Shown: piece by piece, positions 26,401 through 37,213 of the stretch
Position numbering within the stretch: the stretch's first letter is position 1
Layout: each line of letters opens with the position of its first letter
NCBI RefSeq assembly: GCF_027744825.2
Contig: NC_071334.1
Coordinates: 43,191,437-43,255,436, forward strand
DNA: 64,000 nt
Direction: 5' to 3'
DNA from: Synchiropus splendidus
Taxonomy: Eukaryota > Chordata > Actinopteri > Syngnathiformes > Callionymidae
Notes under the pieces: model-generated
The model's database searches: none
Told to the model about the DNA's origin: nothing
The model's input: only the letters and a program-made list of their open reading frames with translations
Made by a program: the position numbers and the translations under genes

Positions 26401-28822
26401 GACATAACGTCTTAAGCAGCCTCAATGGGCACAAATCAACGCCCCAGATGGCATCAATGTAACGTGTGGCCCATTTTTCCTTTTTCGTTTCAAGACGTCC
26501 AGCGCATTCTTCTCCCATACATTGGCCTCAAGGGTCTATACTTCCTGGGCTACCTCATGTTTGGCTTGGGGACCAGCTTGATCGGACTCTTCCCGAACAT
26601 CATCAGTACACTCATCCTCTGCAGTGTTTTCGGCATCATGTCCAGCACGCTCTACACCATCCCATTCAACCTCATTGCAGAGTATCAACATGAAAAAGAG
26701 GTAACTCCAGATGCTTTGCTCTCCCCATTTGCCGTTCTGAGGGGCATGGACTTAAAAAATTAATGGTGATGACTGAGAGATGAGAGGATGTGCTTCCTTT
26801 GGTGACAGTGAACAGCTGCTCTGAAATTCCTTCCTTCCTTGTGGAAGAAACATTTTCATTAAATGGCTACAGGATGGAATAGAATGCCTCCTGAACTACA
26901 GGCCTGGAGGCTTTTCTTCCCACACATCTTTGGAACAGACTTAGATCAGCAAATGAACAGGATGAATAAAATATATTTCATGGGTCTCCTCGAGTGAGTG
27001 GATCCAGCGGTGCTGAGTTAAAAAATAACAGAAGATTGATGATTTAGGCCAGACCTGGGCAAAGTGAGGCCCGGGGGCCATATGCAGTCCTTTTCCTGTG
27101 TTTTTGTGGCCCTCATGGGTTCAGACAAGACAAGATGCAACTGATATTTACTGACATTTATTTTATCCGGTTTTAGCAGGTATGAGTTCAACAGTAAATA
27201 CAACATGACTCATGACTACATTTTTGTTTCTACTTTTTGTGATTTTAGTATTTTCCTCAGAATTCATTGAAAGAAAATTCAAAATATATTTTGAAAGAAA
27301 TTGCCTTTTTATCTCTGATGTTTGGGCCATAGTTTTATTATGATTTACGTGCAAATAAGATGCATGTGAAATGATTCTCTTATAGGGTTCATGCAATATT
27401 TACACTTCTTAACGTCCCTGCTTCCATTGAACCCAATTCATTTCGTCCTCGCTACTTAAGTCACATTTTGTACACCTTACACAGTGAACAGAAAGGTACA
27501 ATGCCACTATTCAAATCGCTGAGGGCCAAATCTATCCACACGCCTCCCCGTGGATAAATGAGGCATTGCAGCTCCGGCTGCTCAGGGGCGTAACGGGGCC
27601 TCAGGGAGCAGTCACGGCTCTTTCACGGAGGCACCATGGGAAGCTGGGAACGTTTGAGCTGCTTCATCTGTATGTACGTTTAGGTGAAATCTAATTCAAA
27701 ACTAACTTCAAAAGGGAAGAGGGAATGCGACTAGACACGGCATCTGAGAGGACACCTCAGACGTATGGCGCTCGCCCCATCTATGCAGGCCTCTGGCAGT
27801 GGCATGGCGGTCTTGCCATGGTTAGGTGTTTGGACTTGGAATAGGTCGTGAGACAGTGCAAACTATGTTGAGCATTATTTTTACTTCAAGCATGTTCATT
27901 GGTGAATTGCAACTCAAAATGTTGAAAGGGGAAGTTTAAGCTGTTTAATCTCCTCCTCCATCACAGAGTAAACTGGTTCGCCAGGCAACAGATTCTTAGT
28001 GTTTTGAATGGATGAATTCCTAGCACCACCGTGCAGCTCATTTTCCTTTCCAGGGCTTTATAAACAGGAAGCTGTTTGTTGATTTAGATTTTCTCTGTGA
28101 CAATTTGGGGTGCACTCTAAAAACTCTCAAGATCAAAATGAATATGGTGTGATCGGTCAATTAATTTGAGGTCTTACACCCTACCTCATAGCTATCAATC
28201 CTAGCAGTTCAGAGGCGGGTGTACTGTAATGTTTGTGTGTTCCAAACACATGTATATTCTTTGTTCATGGTTAAAAAAAAAAAAAAAAAAAAAGCAAGTA
28301 CAAAGCCATGAAAGAATTGAACAAGTTAGTCAGTAGCTCAGTTCCCCATTGAATTTACACACAAATGGATGTTTTTGGGAAACAGAATCCCTTTTTTCAA
28401 ACCTGAGAGCAATTTCCTCTGGAATATATGTCAATGATGTGACTGTCAAGATTGTCAAGAGAATGAAAGAAGATATGAAGAATGCATGTTTTTAAGTCAG
28501 CAGGGCTTCCTTCATCACAACAAATGGTGGCTGACAAATGCAAAGATGGCGAATGGGCCGACTGTTTCCTAATGTCATGTGATTTACCCTCAACACTTAG
28601 GAGCAGCTGAGAAGACAAGGGATTACCCAAAGCCAGGTGAGCACGGGTGTGGACTGCGCAGCTCTCACCTGCATGGTCCAGCTGGCTCAGATCATCGTCG
28701 GCGCTGGACTGGGCGCTCTGGTCAACATCGCAGGGAGCGTGGTGGTGATCGTGCTCTCAGCCTCCACTATGTCTCTGTTCGGGTGCATCTTCATCGCCCT
28801 CTTCATAAAATATGTTGACTGA
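11498..28822 (+). CDS. slc45a2: Solute carrier family 45 member 2 (MATP/AIM1), complete
   Basis: Twelve-helix sugar/proton-symporter-type protein of the melanosome membrane, needed for melanin synthesis (albinism gene OCA4 in humans). Exons: 11498-11966, 14526-14702, 21602-21969, 24003-24146, 25025-25148, 26495-26700, 28601-28822; phases all match, giving 569 aa. Visible landmarks are [20 protein letters not shown] (from residue 70), [17 protein letters not shown] with the WGRRR motif at 127-131, [62 protein letters not shown] and the C-terminal ALFIKYVD. The ATG at 11498 has A at -3 and an in-frame stop upstream at 11408; Met41 (11618) is an alternative giving a length closer to the human 530 aa. 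The central loop (exon at 21602) is the least conserved part. Introns hold only repeats and unique DNA. Confidence 0.98.
14840..15222 (-). mobile_element. Non-autonomous hAT-like element, copy 1 (SLC45A2 intron 2)
   Basis: The minus strand starts at about 15222 with CTTGGGCAAAGTGCAGCC and GGGGGCCATATGCGGCCC, then TGTATTTTCGTGGCCC. The same order occurs at 27049-27113 on the plus strand. The left end has gggcaattcaa and agggccacattagaaac, the usual other end of such elements. No transposase remains. Confidence 0.65.
16312..16365 (-). mobile_element. hAT-type element end fragment
   Basis: The minus strand reads CAGTGGTCCCCAAACCCCGG followed by GGTACCG and GGATCAATTGG, the familiar end of a widespread vertebrate hAT repeat. 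Only one end is recognisable, inside SLC45A2 intron 2. Confidence 0.6.
18765..18832 (-). mobile_element. hAT-type repeat fragment
   Basis: The minus strand begins CTAGGGCTGCAACGATGAG and continues with ATCGATAACGTCGAC, as in old hAT-derived vertebrate repeats (GGGCTGCAAC...ATCGAT). It is a short fragment in SLC45A2 intron 2. Confidence 0.5.
19255..19320 (+). repeat. Fish interspersed repeat fragment (CTGGTTTCCTCCCAC family)
   Basis: Reads gtgggtttcttcagagca, ctctggtttcctcccac and tccaaaaacata, a widespread fish repeat normally containing TCTCCGGGTTCTCCGGCTTCCTCCCAC-type sequence. The same family appears in the opposite orientation near 15290-15310 and 42105-42215. Confidence 0.6.
23283..23443. 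repeat. Imperfect foldback (MITE-like) in SLC45A2 intron 3
   Basis: Two nested inverted pairs: AAACACATTTAC (23283-23294) with its complement at 23432-23443, and TTCTTTAGCAAA (23310-23321) with its complement at 23379-23390. Sequence between the pairs on the two arms is also partly complementary. The shape suggests a decayed foldback element; no target-site duplication was found. Confidence 0.5.
25908..25974. other. 12-bp inverted repeat in SLC45A2 intron 5
   Basis: agtggctctcgg (25908-25919) pairs perfectly with ccgagagccact (25963-25974) across 43 bases. It could form a stem in the pre-mRNA. No function is implied by position, about 520 bases before the next exon. Confidence 0.4.
27049..27400 (+). 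mobile_element. Non-autonomous hAT-like element, copy 2 (SLC45A2 intron 6)
   Basis: Begins cagacctgggcaaagtgagg then cgggggccatatgcagtcc and gtttttgtggccc, matching the element at 14840-15222 in the opposite orientation. The right boundary is uncertain because the interior has diverged. Confidence 0.6.
27515..27745 (+). repeat. Interspersed repeat, family with 28995-29115
   Basis: Contains gagggccaaatctatcc at the start and taggtgaaatctaattcaa, aactaacttcaaaaggg near the end. The same two blocks occur at 28995-29115 with spacing shortened. Probably a non-autonomous DNA-transposon family; the type is not certain. Confidence 0.55.
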
Positions 28823-28862
28823 TTGAACAGGAACAGAATGTTTTGGTGATATTGTTTTCATA

Positions 28863-28868
28863 AATAAA
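28863..28868 (+). terminator. SLC45A2 poly(A) signal
   Basis: AATAAA 41 bases after the SLC45A2 stop codon. This predicts a very short 3'UTR of about 60 bases. Confidence 0.65.
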
Positions 28869-28994
28869 TTAAATCATTATGTTCTCATCTCTCCAGTATG
28901 AATTTACTGCATAATATGAGACAGAAAACTCCTTCCAAGCATCAGCTCCTCACCAGCTCTCTTCTGAGAGTCTCCACACTGAGCAGTATGACAC

Positions 28995-29115
28995 GTGGTC
29001 TAGGGGCCAAATCTGGCCTGCCCAGTAGTTTGATGAGGCCCTCATGAGCCGTATATACATTTAGGTGAAATCAAATTCAAAACTAACTTCAAAAGAGAAA
29101 AGGGAAGTCGATTCG
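28995..29115 (+). repeat. Interspersed repeat, second copy of 27515-27745 family
   Basis: Reads aggggccaaatctggcc, then tttaggtgaaatcaaattc and aaaactaacttcaaaag, sharing these blocks with 27515-27745. It lies just past the SLC45A2 end. Confidence 0.55.
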
Positions 29116-31971
29116 ACATTTGAAAGTGGACGGCGGTTTGAGCTTCAAGAAGAGAAACAGAGTGTCTCCTGTGATCTGAGTCAGTTTAGAAAGGTCACGG
29201 ACACTCTTTGAACTACTCAACAATCGAAGCATGATTTTTCAATACAAATGAGTTTTGTTCAGCCCAGGAGTTGGCCTAGAATATTTCGACTGCTCTGCTC
29301 CACTCTAACTCGCTTGATTGCCCACTCCGTAACTTTTGGATTTTTGCCAAATCTTTTGTTTTTTTGAGGCCGATTTGTGGGAAAATGATACGACTTGGCT
29401 CAGATCTTATTTTTAGGGCGTCAGAGGACGAGTGCGGCTCCCTTTTGAACTTCTCGAGGAGTTTCTAGGCCAAGGTTTGGGGGAGCTGCGAGCTGTTGAA
29501 GTAGAGGCAAATTTCTGAAGTAGTGAATCCTCTTCCCATTCATTTTCAATGGGAAAAATTGGTCACAAAACCTGGAATATCTTGGGAATTCTGGCACCTA
29601 AGTCCGAGAAAAGTAATCATAGCAGGCAATACACACTTTGGCTTTGGAGCCGGATCTCTACGACGAAAGCTCTGTGAGGAGTTGCTCAGCGAAAAACGCA
29701 GCGGAAAAATAAAAATGACCGACGCGAAGAACAATATTGTATATGTTACAGAAATGCACATTTAACAAAAAGAGATACCTACACTGGTCCATCCTTTGTC
29801 AGCCCTTCATTTCCCTCCATGACGCGCATATTCAAAGCTCATTATCAGTTTGCTGCCCACTGTGGTTCTAAAATCATCTATTCTTGACGACACATTCTGT
29901 CATAACAATCTCATACACATCTGGCCCAGAACAGCCTTCACCACCTGTAGAGTGCTTGACACAATGACGTCAACTGTCAAAAATGTCGACCGCAATTAAG
30001 CTGTTCTTAGGTTTTCTGCTGCAAAATATGACAGGTCGGGTTCCATTAACCCTCACAGTGATGTTGTTGTCACCACTTCCCGGAGGATACTGTTCAACTC
30101 CAGTACAATATAAAACAGTGCTTGTTGGTCAACAATTAGAAATGCATAATTCAGTATTTTTGGTGCAGGGGTGGAGACAGAAAATAAATAAATAAAAACA
30201 GTTAGAGGACAGTACTTTAAAACATAGAACAAACAACATGAAAAAAATAAAAAAAAAACAGCTGAGAATAGTAACAAGATAATGTATTATCAATAATTTC
30301 TTCACAGCATCATCTTTCTCCACAAACAAGGGAGAAATGTGAAATGAAAAATTAGCAGTCGTAGGCCTGTATTTCTAATAAGGGGGATGAAGCGTGCATC
30401 ATTAAAACGGCAGTTAAGGTCTCTTAATCCGAAGAGCGTGCCAAGCCTCGTTCCTTTCCTCCGTTCACACAGCCTCAGTGGGTCTGTTTTCTTCGCTCTC
30501 TTTTTTCAAATGTAATCTTTCTCTCACCTTTTTGCACTGAACAGTTTAAAAACATTTATTTTCCATCCAACTGAACATGAATAAATCCATTCAGGTGTCA
30601 GGTCAGTGATGTGTATCAGTTTTAGAGGAATTTCAAGGATTTATTTTCTCTGCTAAAAGAAACTGGATTCACAAATGGCACTGCTGCGATGGGCATAGAG
30701 GTTTTGAACCCAATAGCACAATAATACAAGAGAACAAGAGGCAAATATTTTTTTTTTAATTTTGCTAGATCAAAAATAAGAACAACATTCTTTAAAAAAG
30801 AATTATTGAAAGCCTCAATACATGTAAGTTAATAGAATAGGTAAAGTCAGTTGTGAAGGTCGGTTCACCTGTAGCTCAAAATGACCTGTTCCTTTTCATT
30901 TGTGATCAGAGTGAAATATTAACACACTCTGACGCAGTTGTGAGGCAGACTTCACAACCGTCATCCTCAACAAACCCTTACCATGGTCACAGACTTAGTG
31001 GGTGTCCCTGTATGTCATGTTTTGCTTTATCATTGGATGACCCCTGAAATATGTTCATGATTCACTCCTCTTGTTTATTCTCTAAGTGGATTATAAGAAG
31101 GGAGAGTGGCAGCGGCGTGTCCAGGGTGGCCATGGCACAGTGGAGCTAAATGTCATGACGGCGGATGTCGACTTCCTTGAGACGTGCTTCGTCGCGGGTC
31201 ACAAACCAGCTATTTTGCGCCACCAGCTGAGGAGAAAAAAAGGGACATGGCCTGAAGCGCAGGGAGCGAGGCTCCATAGCAGGGGGCGAAACGGACTCAG
31301 ACCACCCGAGACAGACAGTGTGAAAAGCATGTGACCTGTGCGCAGAGTAAACCCTCTCTGTCATCCAGTCTCTTGCTCTCTGTGGGTGGCAGGGCTGAAA
31401 CTCCCCTCTCTGGGAGACTCGCTTGATGACGTTCAGAGTCCCAGACCTGACATGGATAGCTCATCAGTCCCATGTTGACGGCACAGTAGGTGAGTTACCA
31501 GTGGATAATGCAGGGATATAATTGCACAATGCCCTTTCAGTAACAACTTCTGTTGCCCACTGCGTGACCAGAGGTCGCCCAGTCAGGACGCTGTATTGAC
31601 CCATTGGAATAATCAGGAGCTCTAGTTTCTGGTGTGTATTGACTGAGAGAATGGCTTGGTGATGGGATACCATCTATACCACAGGCCCAGTCATTACTGG
31701 GCCTTAGAGCGGGAGTGGTGTTGTGACAATTTGCGATTGGAAATTACAGCTACTATTACTGCAGACCTCCAAGCGTCCTATGGCGAGTGCCTCCAGAGCC
31801 TAATGGAATGGGTTTCAGTGGCCCAGCAGCTGAATCCTATTCAAACATCAACAGGTGGGATGCCGCGCGCCAGATGCATGTGTGCCTCAGCACGCTGGAG
31901 AGACTGAGAATCGGATGGACAAGGCTGGCTGTGGAGGTTGCCAGGAGGAGGTGCAACGATTGATGGAGGGG

Positions 31972-32020
31972 GAGTCAGATATAGGCGTCAGAAAGCACTT
32001 CTGACGCCTATATCTGACTC
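31972..32020. repeat. Perfect 22-bp hairpin
   Basis: Positions 31972-31993 are the exact reverse complement of 31999-32020, with a five-base loop (agcac). The stem includes cagatataggcgtcag. Such a long mismatch-free stem in non-coding DNA is unlikely to be chance; it looks like a recent palindromic duplication or transposon end rather than a microRNA precursor, whose stems carry mismatches. Confidence 0.9.
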
Positions 32021-32629
32021 AGCACGAGCCTGGCCCCTTAATTCAAGTGAAGGGAACGCTTCAGTTGGTGGGCGGGGCCGTGAACGACTGCCATGCTAGA
32101 GATGCTTGTGTTTTCATCAGTCATGTAAGGAAGGTCTAGGCACTGGCTGTTTCAAATATAGTGAACAAAAACAGTCTCGTGCTTGATCTCATTTCATTCT
32201 TAAATAGGTGGTGTGTGTGGGTGTGGGTGTGGACTGCAAATGGTTCTGGCAACATTGCACATTTTCTCCTTCTGTGAATATCAGAAACAGAAACAACTTG
32301 ATTCACTCTGTATTAGCTTAGCAACATACAAGGGATTTTTCTCTGGCTAATGGCGACTCTTTAGAAATTTGCAGGATTTGTAATGTTGTTGGAAGAAATA
32401 ATAATGATAATAATAATAATGACAATAGGCGAATGCCATCCAAAATAACTGAAAGGGTTATGGTAATGAGAAACCTTGAAAAACAAATGTATATAAATGT
32501 ATATATACAATATATACAATATATACAATATATACAATATACAAATGTGTATACAAATGTGTATGTATGTGTGCTCTTGTCTTCTATCTTTATGAGATCC
32601 TGTATGAGTTTTTAATCAGCAGGGAGAGG

Positions 32630-32880
32630 ACATCTTCGCACAGTGAGGACATTTTGGCCGGTCCTCACTTTGTCTAGCCTCAGTTTGAGGGTTAAAACTA
32701 CAAAATAGCTGGGTTATTATCATTGGATTTTAGTTTGGTTCAGAGTACAGGTTAAGTTTCGCCATGTGTTGTAGGTGGTTAGGTTTAGGGGGAGAGGCTG
32801 GGGAAAGGGTTATGTTAATGTATGTCACTGACGGTACTCACTAAGATAGGAAGACAAACATGTGTGTGTGTGTGTGTGTA
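32630..32880 (+). repeat. GAGGACATTTT repeat family, member 1, with (GT)n tail
   Basis: Reads gtgaggacattttggc, ggtcctcac, tttgagggttaaaac, ggttaggtttaggggga, then ctcactaagataggaagac and (tg)n. The same ordered blocks recur elsewhere in the window. Confidence 0.8.
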
Positions 32881-32899
32881 GTTATCTGAGGAGGCTCGG

Positions 32900-33130
32900 T
32901 TTTAGTCAGGAGGGCTCTGCATGTGCCTGAGGAGAAGGTGCTGGAAGGAGGTAGATCCTGGGTGAGTGAGGACCTTGATGACGTTGCCTGCCCTCTTCCA
33001 CATGTTGGACTGGCACAGTTCCTGGATGGAGGGTCGGGGGGCTGAAGTTCCTGAAGTCCTCTGCTGGTCCTTCTTCAGGAGCCCACTGCTGCCAGCTAGG
33101 GGCTGGTTCTGACATCTCCTTTCTCTGCAG
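32900..33130 (-). mobile_element. Probable LINE C-terminal fragment
   Basis: One minus-strand frame reads NMWKRAGNVIKVLTHPGSTS and FQHLLL, resembling the end of fish LINE polyproteins with their THPGH..LF.LLPSG motif. It is short and diverged, so the call is tentative. Confidence 0.4.
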
Positions 33131-36040
33131 GCAGAATAACTTGTTTTTAGTCCTGAAACATCCACCTAGATAGAGGAAAAAAGAAAGAAAAAGAAGCTAT
33201 CTAGCAATGCTATCTAAAATAAAAATGGTTCTGTTTCAACATGACATTTCACAATGATGACACGCTGGGATGTTGTTGCTGACATCTCATTGGTTCAGCC
33301 TGGAAGCTCCCAGGGTAAAGCTGTCTCACTTGCTGCCTACTCCATGATGTCGGTGGAACTCTCCTGCCTAATCTCTCTCCTCCAGGCTTCCCATTTGCTT
33401 TTCCATCTCCAACATCCAGAGGATTCATTCCTCTGGCACCGTCTAGTGCATCTTCCTCGATGACACCTCCACATTTACCTCCTACAGGCATTAATACCAC
33501 TAGACACACACTAGACACAGCTGCTCCAGCGATGTGTGTCAGCCACCCTCAGTATTCCATGAATGCTGTTGCAGTTCAACAACTGAAATATCACAAAAAA
33601 GATTCTGCTAGTTTCTCCAAATACTCAAGATTGCTCTAGTTTAATAGGGGAGTGGAGGGGAGGATGCGGCTGGATGTGGCTTTGCGTGAGATTGTCACCA
33701 GGTCGCAGAAGAAGAGAGGAGATCATTGCCCACAGGAAACACAATAATAAACACAATAAAATAAAAGCGCAACAATGAGATTTCCTTCAACATCTTTTCT
33801 TTATTTGGAGGGACAAAAAAAGATACTGAAATGAGAATCAAATTCTGACAGAAAAAAAAAATATTACTAAAAACTATTGAGAGCACATAGAATCGCATCA
33901 TTTTGTTGTACTTGCAGTTGCAATAAAAGCCATTCATTCATTCATTCAATTAAAATTGTAATGGTACTTTTTCTCTGACCATGAGAGGCTGAAGAGGGTT
34001 GAGGCCCTGGGCCTCACTTTGCCCACTCTGCCCACAGTGCCCACACTTTTCACAGCAGTCTGTTGTAGTGGATTGCAGCGACTGCTCCACCTTATTATTC
34101 TTTTGTCTGTAATGAATGTGCAATTGAAGCATCATGTTCAGCAGATGGCTGTTTCACAAGTTGAAAATGCTTTAATCATTTGTTGAAACACATAATGCTT
34201 CACTTCCTCCGATGCTGTTAGAATAGGAGGCGCTGGCGCGGCCATCGCAGTGCAGTTAGAGCAAGTACAGCCAGATTGACAGGGACAACGCGGAGACATG
34301 GATTGTAATTTGCGATCACTCTTCTCTTCTTCTGAATGGGTCGCCAACATTTATTGATAATTGTGCACTGCGTAGTATGTCTGAGATGAGAGGGCCCTGA
34401 GAGGTGTCATTATTATTGTTATTATTACTATTATTATCATTATTATTATGAACAATAGTGGTAGTAGACAAAGGAATTAAAAACCTGCACAATATGAGGG
34501 GAATATGGGTCTGACAGAGAAACTGCTAGATTACTCTGAAGAACAGACTTCAAACTAACTGACAGTTAGCAGTGCACAAAGGACAAAAACACACACACAC
34601 ACACCCCTTCATGAACACAAAACTATTGTTACACATAGGCAATGAGAGAAATAAGTAAACATGAAAGACTGACAGTAGTATAAATACTATTAGTACTACA
34701 ATACGAACCGACTGATAATAACACACATGAAGAACATGTGCACTGTTCTGAAAAAAAAACAGAGAAAGTTGGAACATGAGACACAAACTAAAACAACTGT
34801 TCTACACTCTGCACCTTTTCAATCTCTGTATCAAGTAATGTTGACGGAATTGTCGAATGGCAATGCATCAAATGAGCAGATGTGATATAACGATAAAAAT
34901 GATAGAATGCAATATGTTAGAGGAGATTGAAATGAACATTCATTCACTCATGATTTTATTTTTTATTTTATTTTTGTTTATTTATTTTGAAAATTTGAGA
35001 CATTTTATACAGTTGTTTCCTGGTTTGTTTCTTATAATAATAACTGTTATTGTTATTATTATTATTGTTATTATTATTATTATTATTATCATCATTAAAA
35101 GTTGCAGTAGTAGTAATAGCAGTAGTCACAGTAGCACCAGTAGTATGAGGCTTTAGAATTTAAAGATGTTGCTTAAAGTTCAAAACTCTGTATTGTTCCG
35201 TTTGTTTGGTTCGAGACATCAGCAATACAACCCTCTTCTGGTGAGCAATATTAATAATAATGCTGCTATGAATCGCCGCACGCCGTTCCTCACGTCTAAT
35301 CACCATGCGACGCTGGGCTGATTTGATGTCAGATCACACGATGACACACTGAACAAGGGGTCGTGCATGCGATGAGGAACACAGAAATCATATGAAGCTA
35401 GAGTTGACTTGTGAGTCCGGAGGTCAGTTTTGAATTGACACCTTCAGTGCAGTCCACAGACACTTGGCTGAGGGTCTCTGCGCCTCCGTTGTCACACAAA
35501 CACAGAGAAGCAAACACAATTTCGCAACACAGACAAGGACAGGAGATGCATCTGTTAATACTAGTCATTACATGTTTGAGAGCATGAATTCCGACTTTCA
35601 TTCAGTTTCATTGTACACACTTTTTTTCTTCGGAGTTTGAGCTCGTGGTTGCGTTCGGTTGCAACCATCTCTGTCTTTTGCTCATTTTTCTTCGGGTGAA
35701 TTCTGAGCGGAAAAATTCCAGTCAAGTCAAGACGATACACAACAAACACAACCTTGTGTAATTCAATGGTAATTCAAGACAAACAACAGTTTTTTTTTCC
35801 TTTGGGAACTTCATTCCGAGTCACCTGGCATCACCGTCCATCTCTTCATCCAGCTGAGGTCGAAGGAGGCACAAACCGATCAGGTCCGACCCGTGGATGA
35901 CTCCAATGACATCACTGAGCCATGTCGGGTGGCTGCTCCACTCCGAGTCTCTGGAGGTTGAATGAGCCTCTTACCATTGGTATGTTCAGTGGCGCGTAAG
36001 GTTTTGGTCTTCGCACGCGTCTGTAATCGGCCAGACGGCG

Positions 36041-37213
36041 CTACATGACGACTCCGGGAGGGTAGAACACGACAGCCGGCGGTTCAGGGACCTGGACCGG
36101 CACCAGGACTCCTCCCAGTTGGTCCCCGCCGGGCCTCTCGGAGTGAGTCAGGGGCCTGATGGCGGTGAGGGTGGGCGAAGTCCACCTCCAGAGTAAAGTT
36201 CTGAGCGCCTTCCTGAACTCCCTCCGCATCAGGCAGTAGAGGATGGGGTTGAGGCAGCTGTTGGAGTGCGCCAGGCACACGGACACGGGGAACGCGTACA
36301 CCTGCGCCGTGTAGTAGCCGTAGGTGAAGGGGACCACGTTCAGTTTGATGAGAATCCCCCAGACCGTCAGCGCTTGGTTCGGCAGCCAGCACAGGAAGAA
36401 GGACAGCACCACGATGGTGACGGATTTGGTGACTTCGGCGCGTCTTTTTGCGCTGGAGGTGTTGACGAAGCGGAGAAGGAGAAGGTAGCAGGAGGTGATG
36501 ACGGCGAGCGGCAGCACGAAGCCCAGCAGCACTTTCTGAGAGTGGTACAGTCCCAGCCAGAACTGCGTGGTTCCGTTGCTTTCCGGGATCTTGACGAGGC
36601 ACAAATCCTCGTTGGAGACGGTGAACGTGGTGGAGAAGACGGCGTGCGGCAGCGCGGCGGACGCGGCGGCGAACCAGACCACCGCCGCGACGCCGCGCGC
36701 CGAGCAGCCGAGCGGCCGCCGGCGTCTGCCCTTCAGAGCCGAGGCGAGTGACCAGTAGCGAGCCACGCTCATGGCGGTCAGGAAAAACACGCTGGCGTAC
36801 ATGTTCATCGCCGTCACGTAGGACACGATCTTACACATGGCTTTCCCGAAGAGCCACGTGAAGTCCAGCGCGTTCTCCACCGCCCAGAAGGGGAGCGTCA
36901 GCACGAACTGGAAGTCCGTCACCGCTAAACTCGTCACGAAGAGGTTGATGGAGGACTTTTTCCACACGCGTTTGGACTTCATGAGATATAGAACCAGCAA
37001 GTTCCCCACCAGACCGAGGGCGCATACCAGCGAATAGATGACGGAGATGATGATCCGGACAACCGCGGCTCCATCCGATGCTATGTCCAAGTCCATAAAC
37101 TGGAGGAGGTCCGCGCGGGACCGGTTGGTGATATTGAGGAAACAAGACAAGTTGGAGGGAGCATCGAAGTTGAGCCCCGGTGCGTCCTCGCAAGGCAAGT
37201 CTCCACACATCAT
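36041..37213 (-). CDS. rxfp3: Relaxin-family peptide receptor 3-type GPCR
   Basis: Class A GPCR for relaxin-3/INSL5-type peptides, acting through Gi at the plasma membrane. Single exon, 390 aa from the ATG at 37213; the GTG just upstream is not needed. Order: extracellular N-terminus with N-glycosylation sites at Asn21, Asn27 and Asn30; helix 1 GLVGNLLVLYLM; helix 2 NLFVTSLAVTDFQFVLTLPF; the RXFP3-specific FWAVENALDF; helix 3 CKIVSYVTAMNMYASVFFL; SVARYWSLASAL in place of DRY (human RXFP3 also lacks the Asp); FWLGLYHSQKVLLGFVLPL; helix 6 SFFLCWLPNQALT; helix 7 SVCLAHSNSCLNPILYCL; and the family tail YPPGVV. The third inner loop is about 20 residues shorter than human. Teleosts carry several rxfp3 paralogues; position next to slc45a2, as in humans, favours the direct rxfp3 counterpart. 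The ORF is markedly GC-rich compared with its flanks. Confidence 0.95.
   Translation of the reverse strand: MMCGDLPCEDAPGLNFDAPSNLSCFLNITNRSRADLLQFMDLDIASDGAAVVRIIISVIYSLVCALGLVGNLLVLYLMKSKRVWKKSSINLFVTSLAVTDFQFVLTLPFWAVENALDFTWLFGKAMCKIVSYVTAMNMYASVFFLTAMSVARYWSLASALKGRRRRPLGCSARGVAAVVWFAAASAALPHAVFSTTFTVSNEDLCLVKIPESNGTTQFWLGLYHSQKVLLGFVLPLAVITSCYLLLLRFVNTSSAKRRAEVTKSVTIVVLSFFLCWLPNQALTVWGILIKLNVVPFTYGYYTAQVYAFPVSVCLAHSNSCLNPILYCLMRREFRKALRTLLWRWTSPTLTAIRPLTHSERPGGDQLGGVLVPVQVPEPPAVVFYPPGVVM

Larger units (their letters stand above)
28900..35990. other. SLC45A2-RXFP3 intergenic region
   Basis: No host gene is supported. It contains a repeat fragment (28995-29115), a region of unknown repeat type with a perfect hairpin (31972-32020), a member of the GAGGACATTTT repeat family (about 32630-32880), a probable LINE fragment (about 32900-33130, minus) and simple ATT/TTA repeats near 34410-34450 and 35036-35095. 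The rest looks unique and AT-rich. Confidence 0.6.

Noticed and set aside
31972..32020. MicroRNA precursor
   Set aside because: The stem is perfect and the loop only five bases, unlike Drosha/Dicer substrates, and there is no surrounding imperfect stem.
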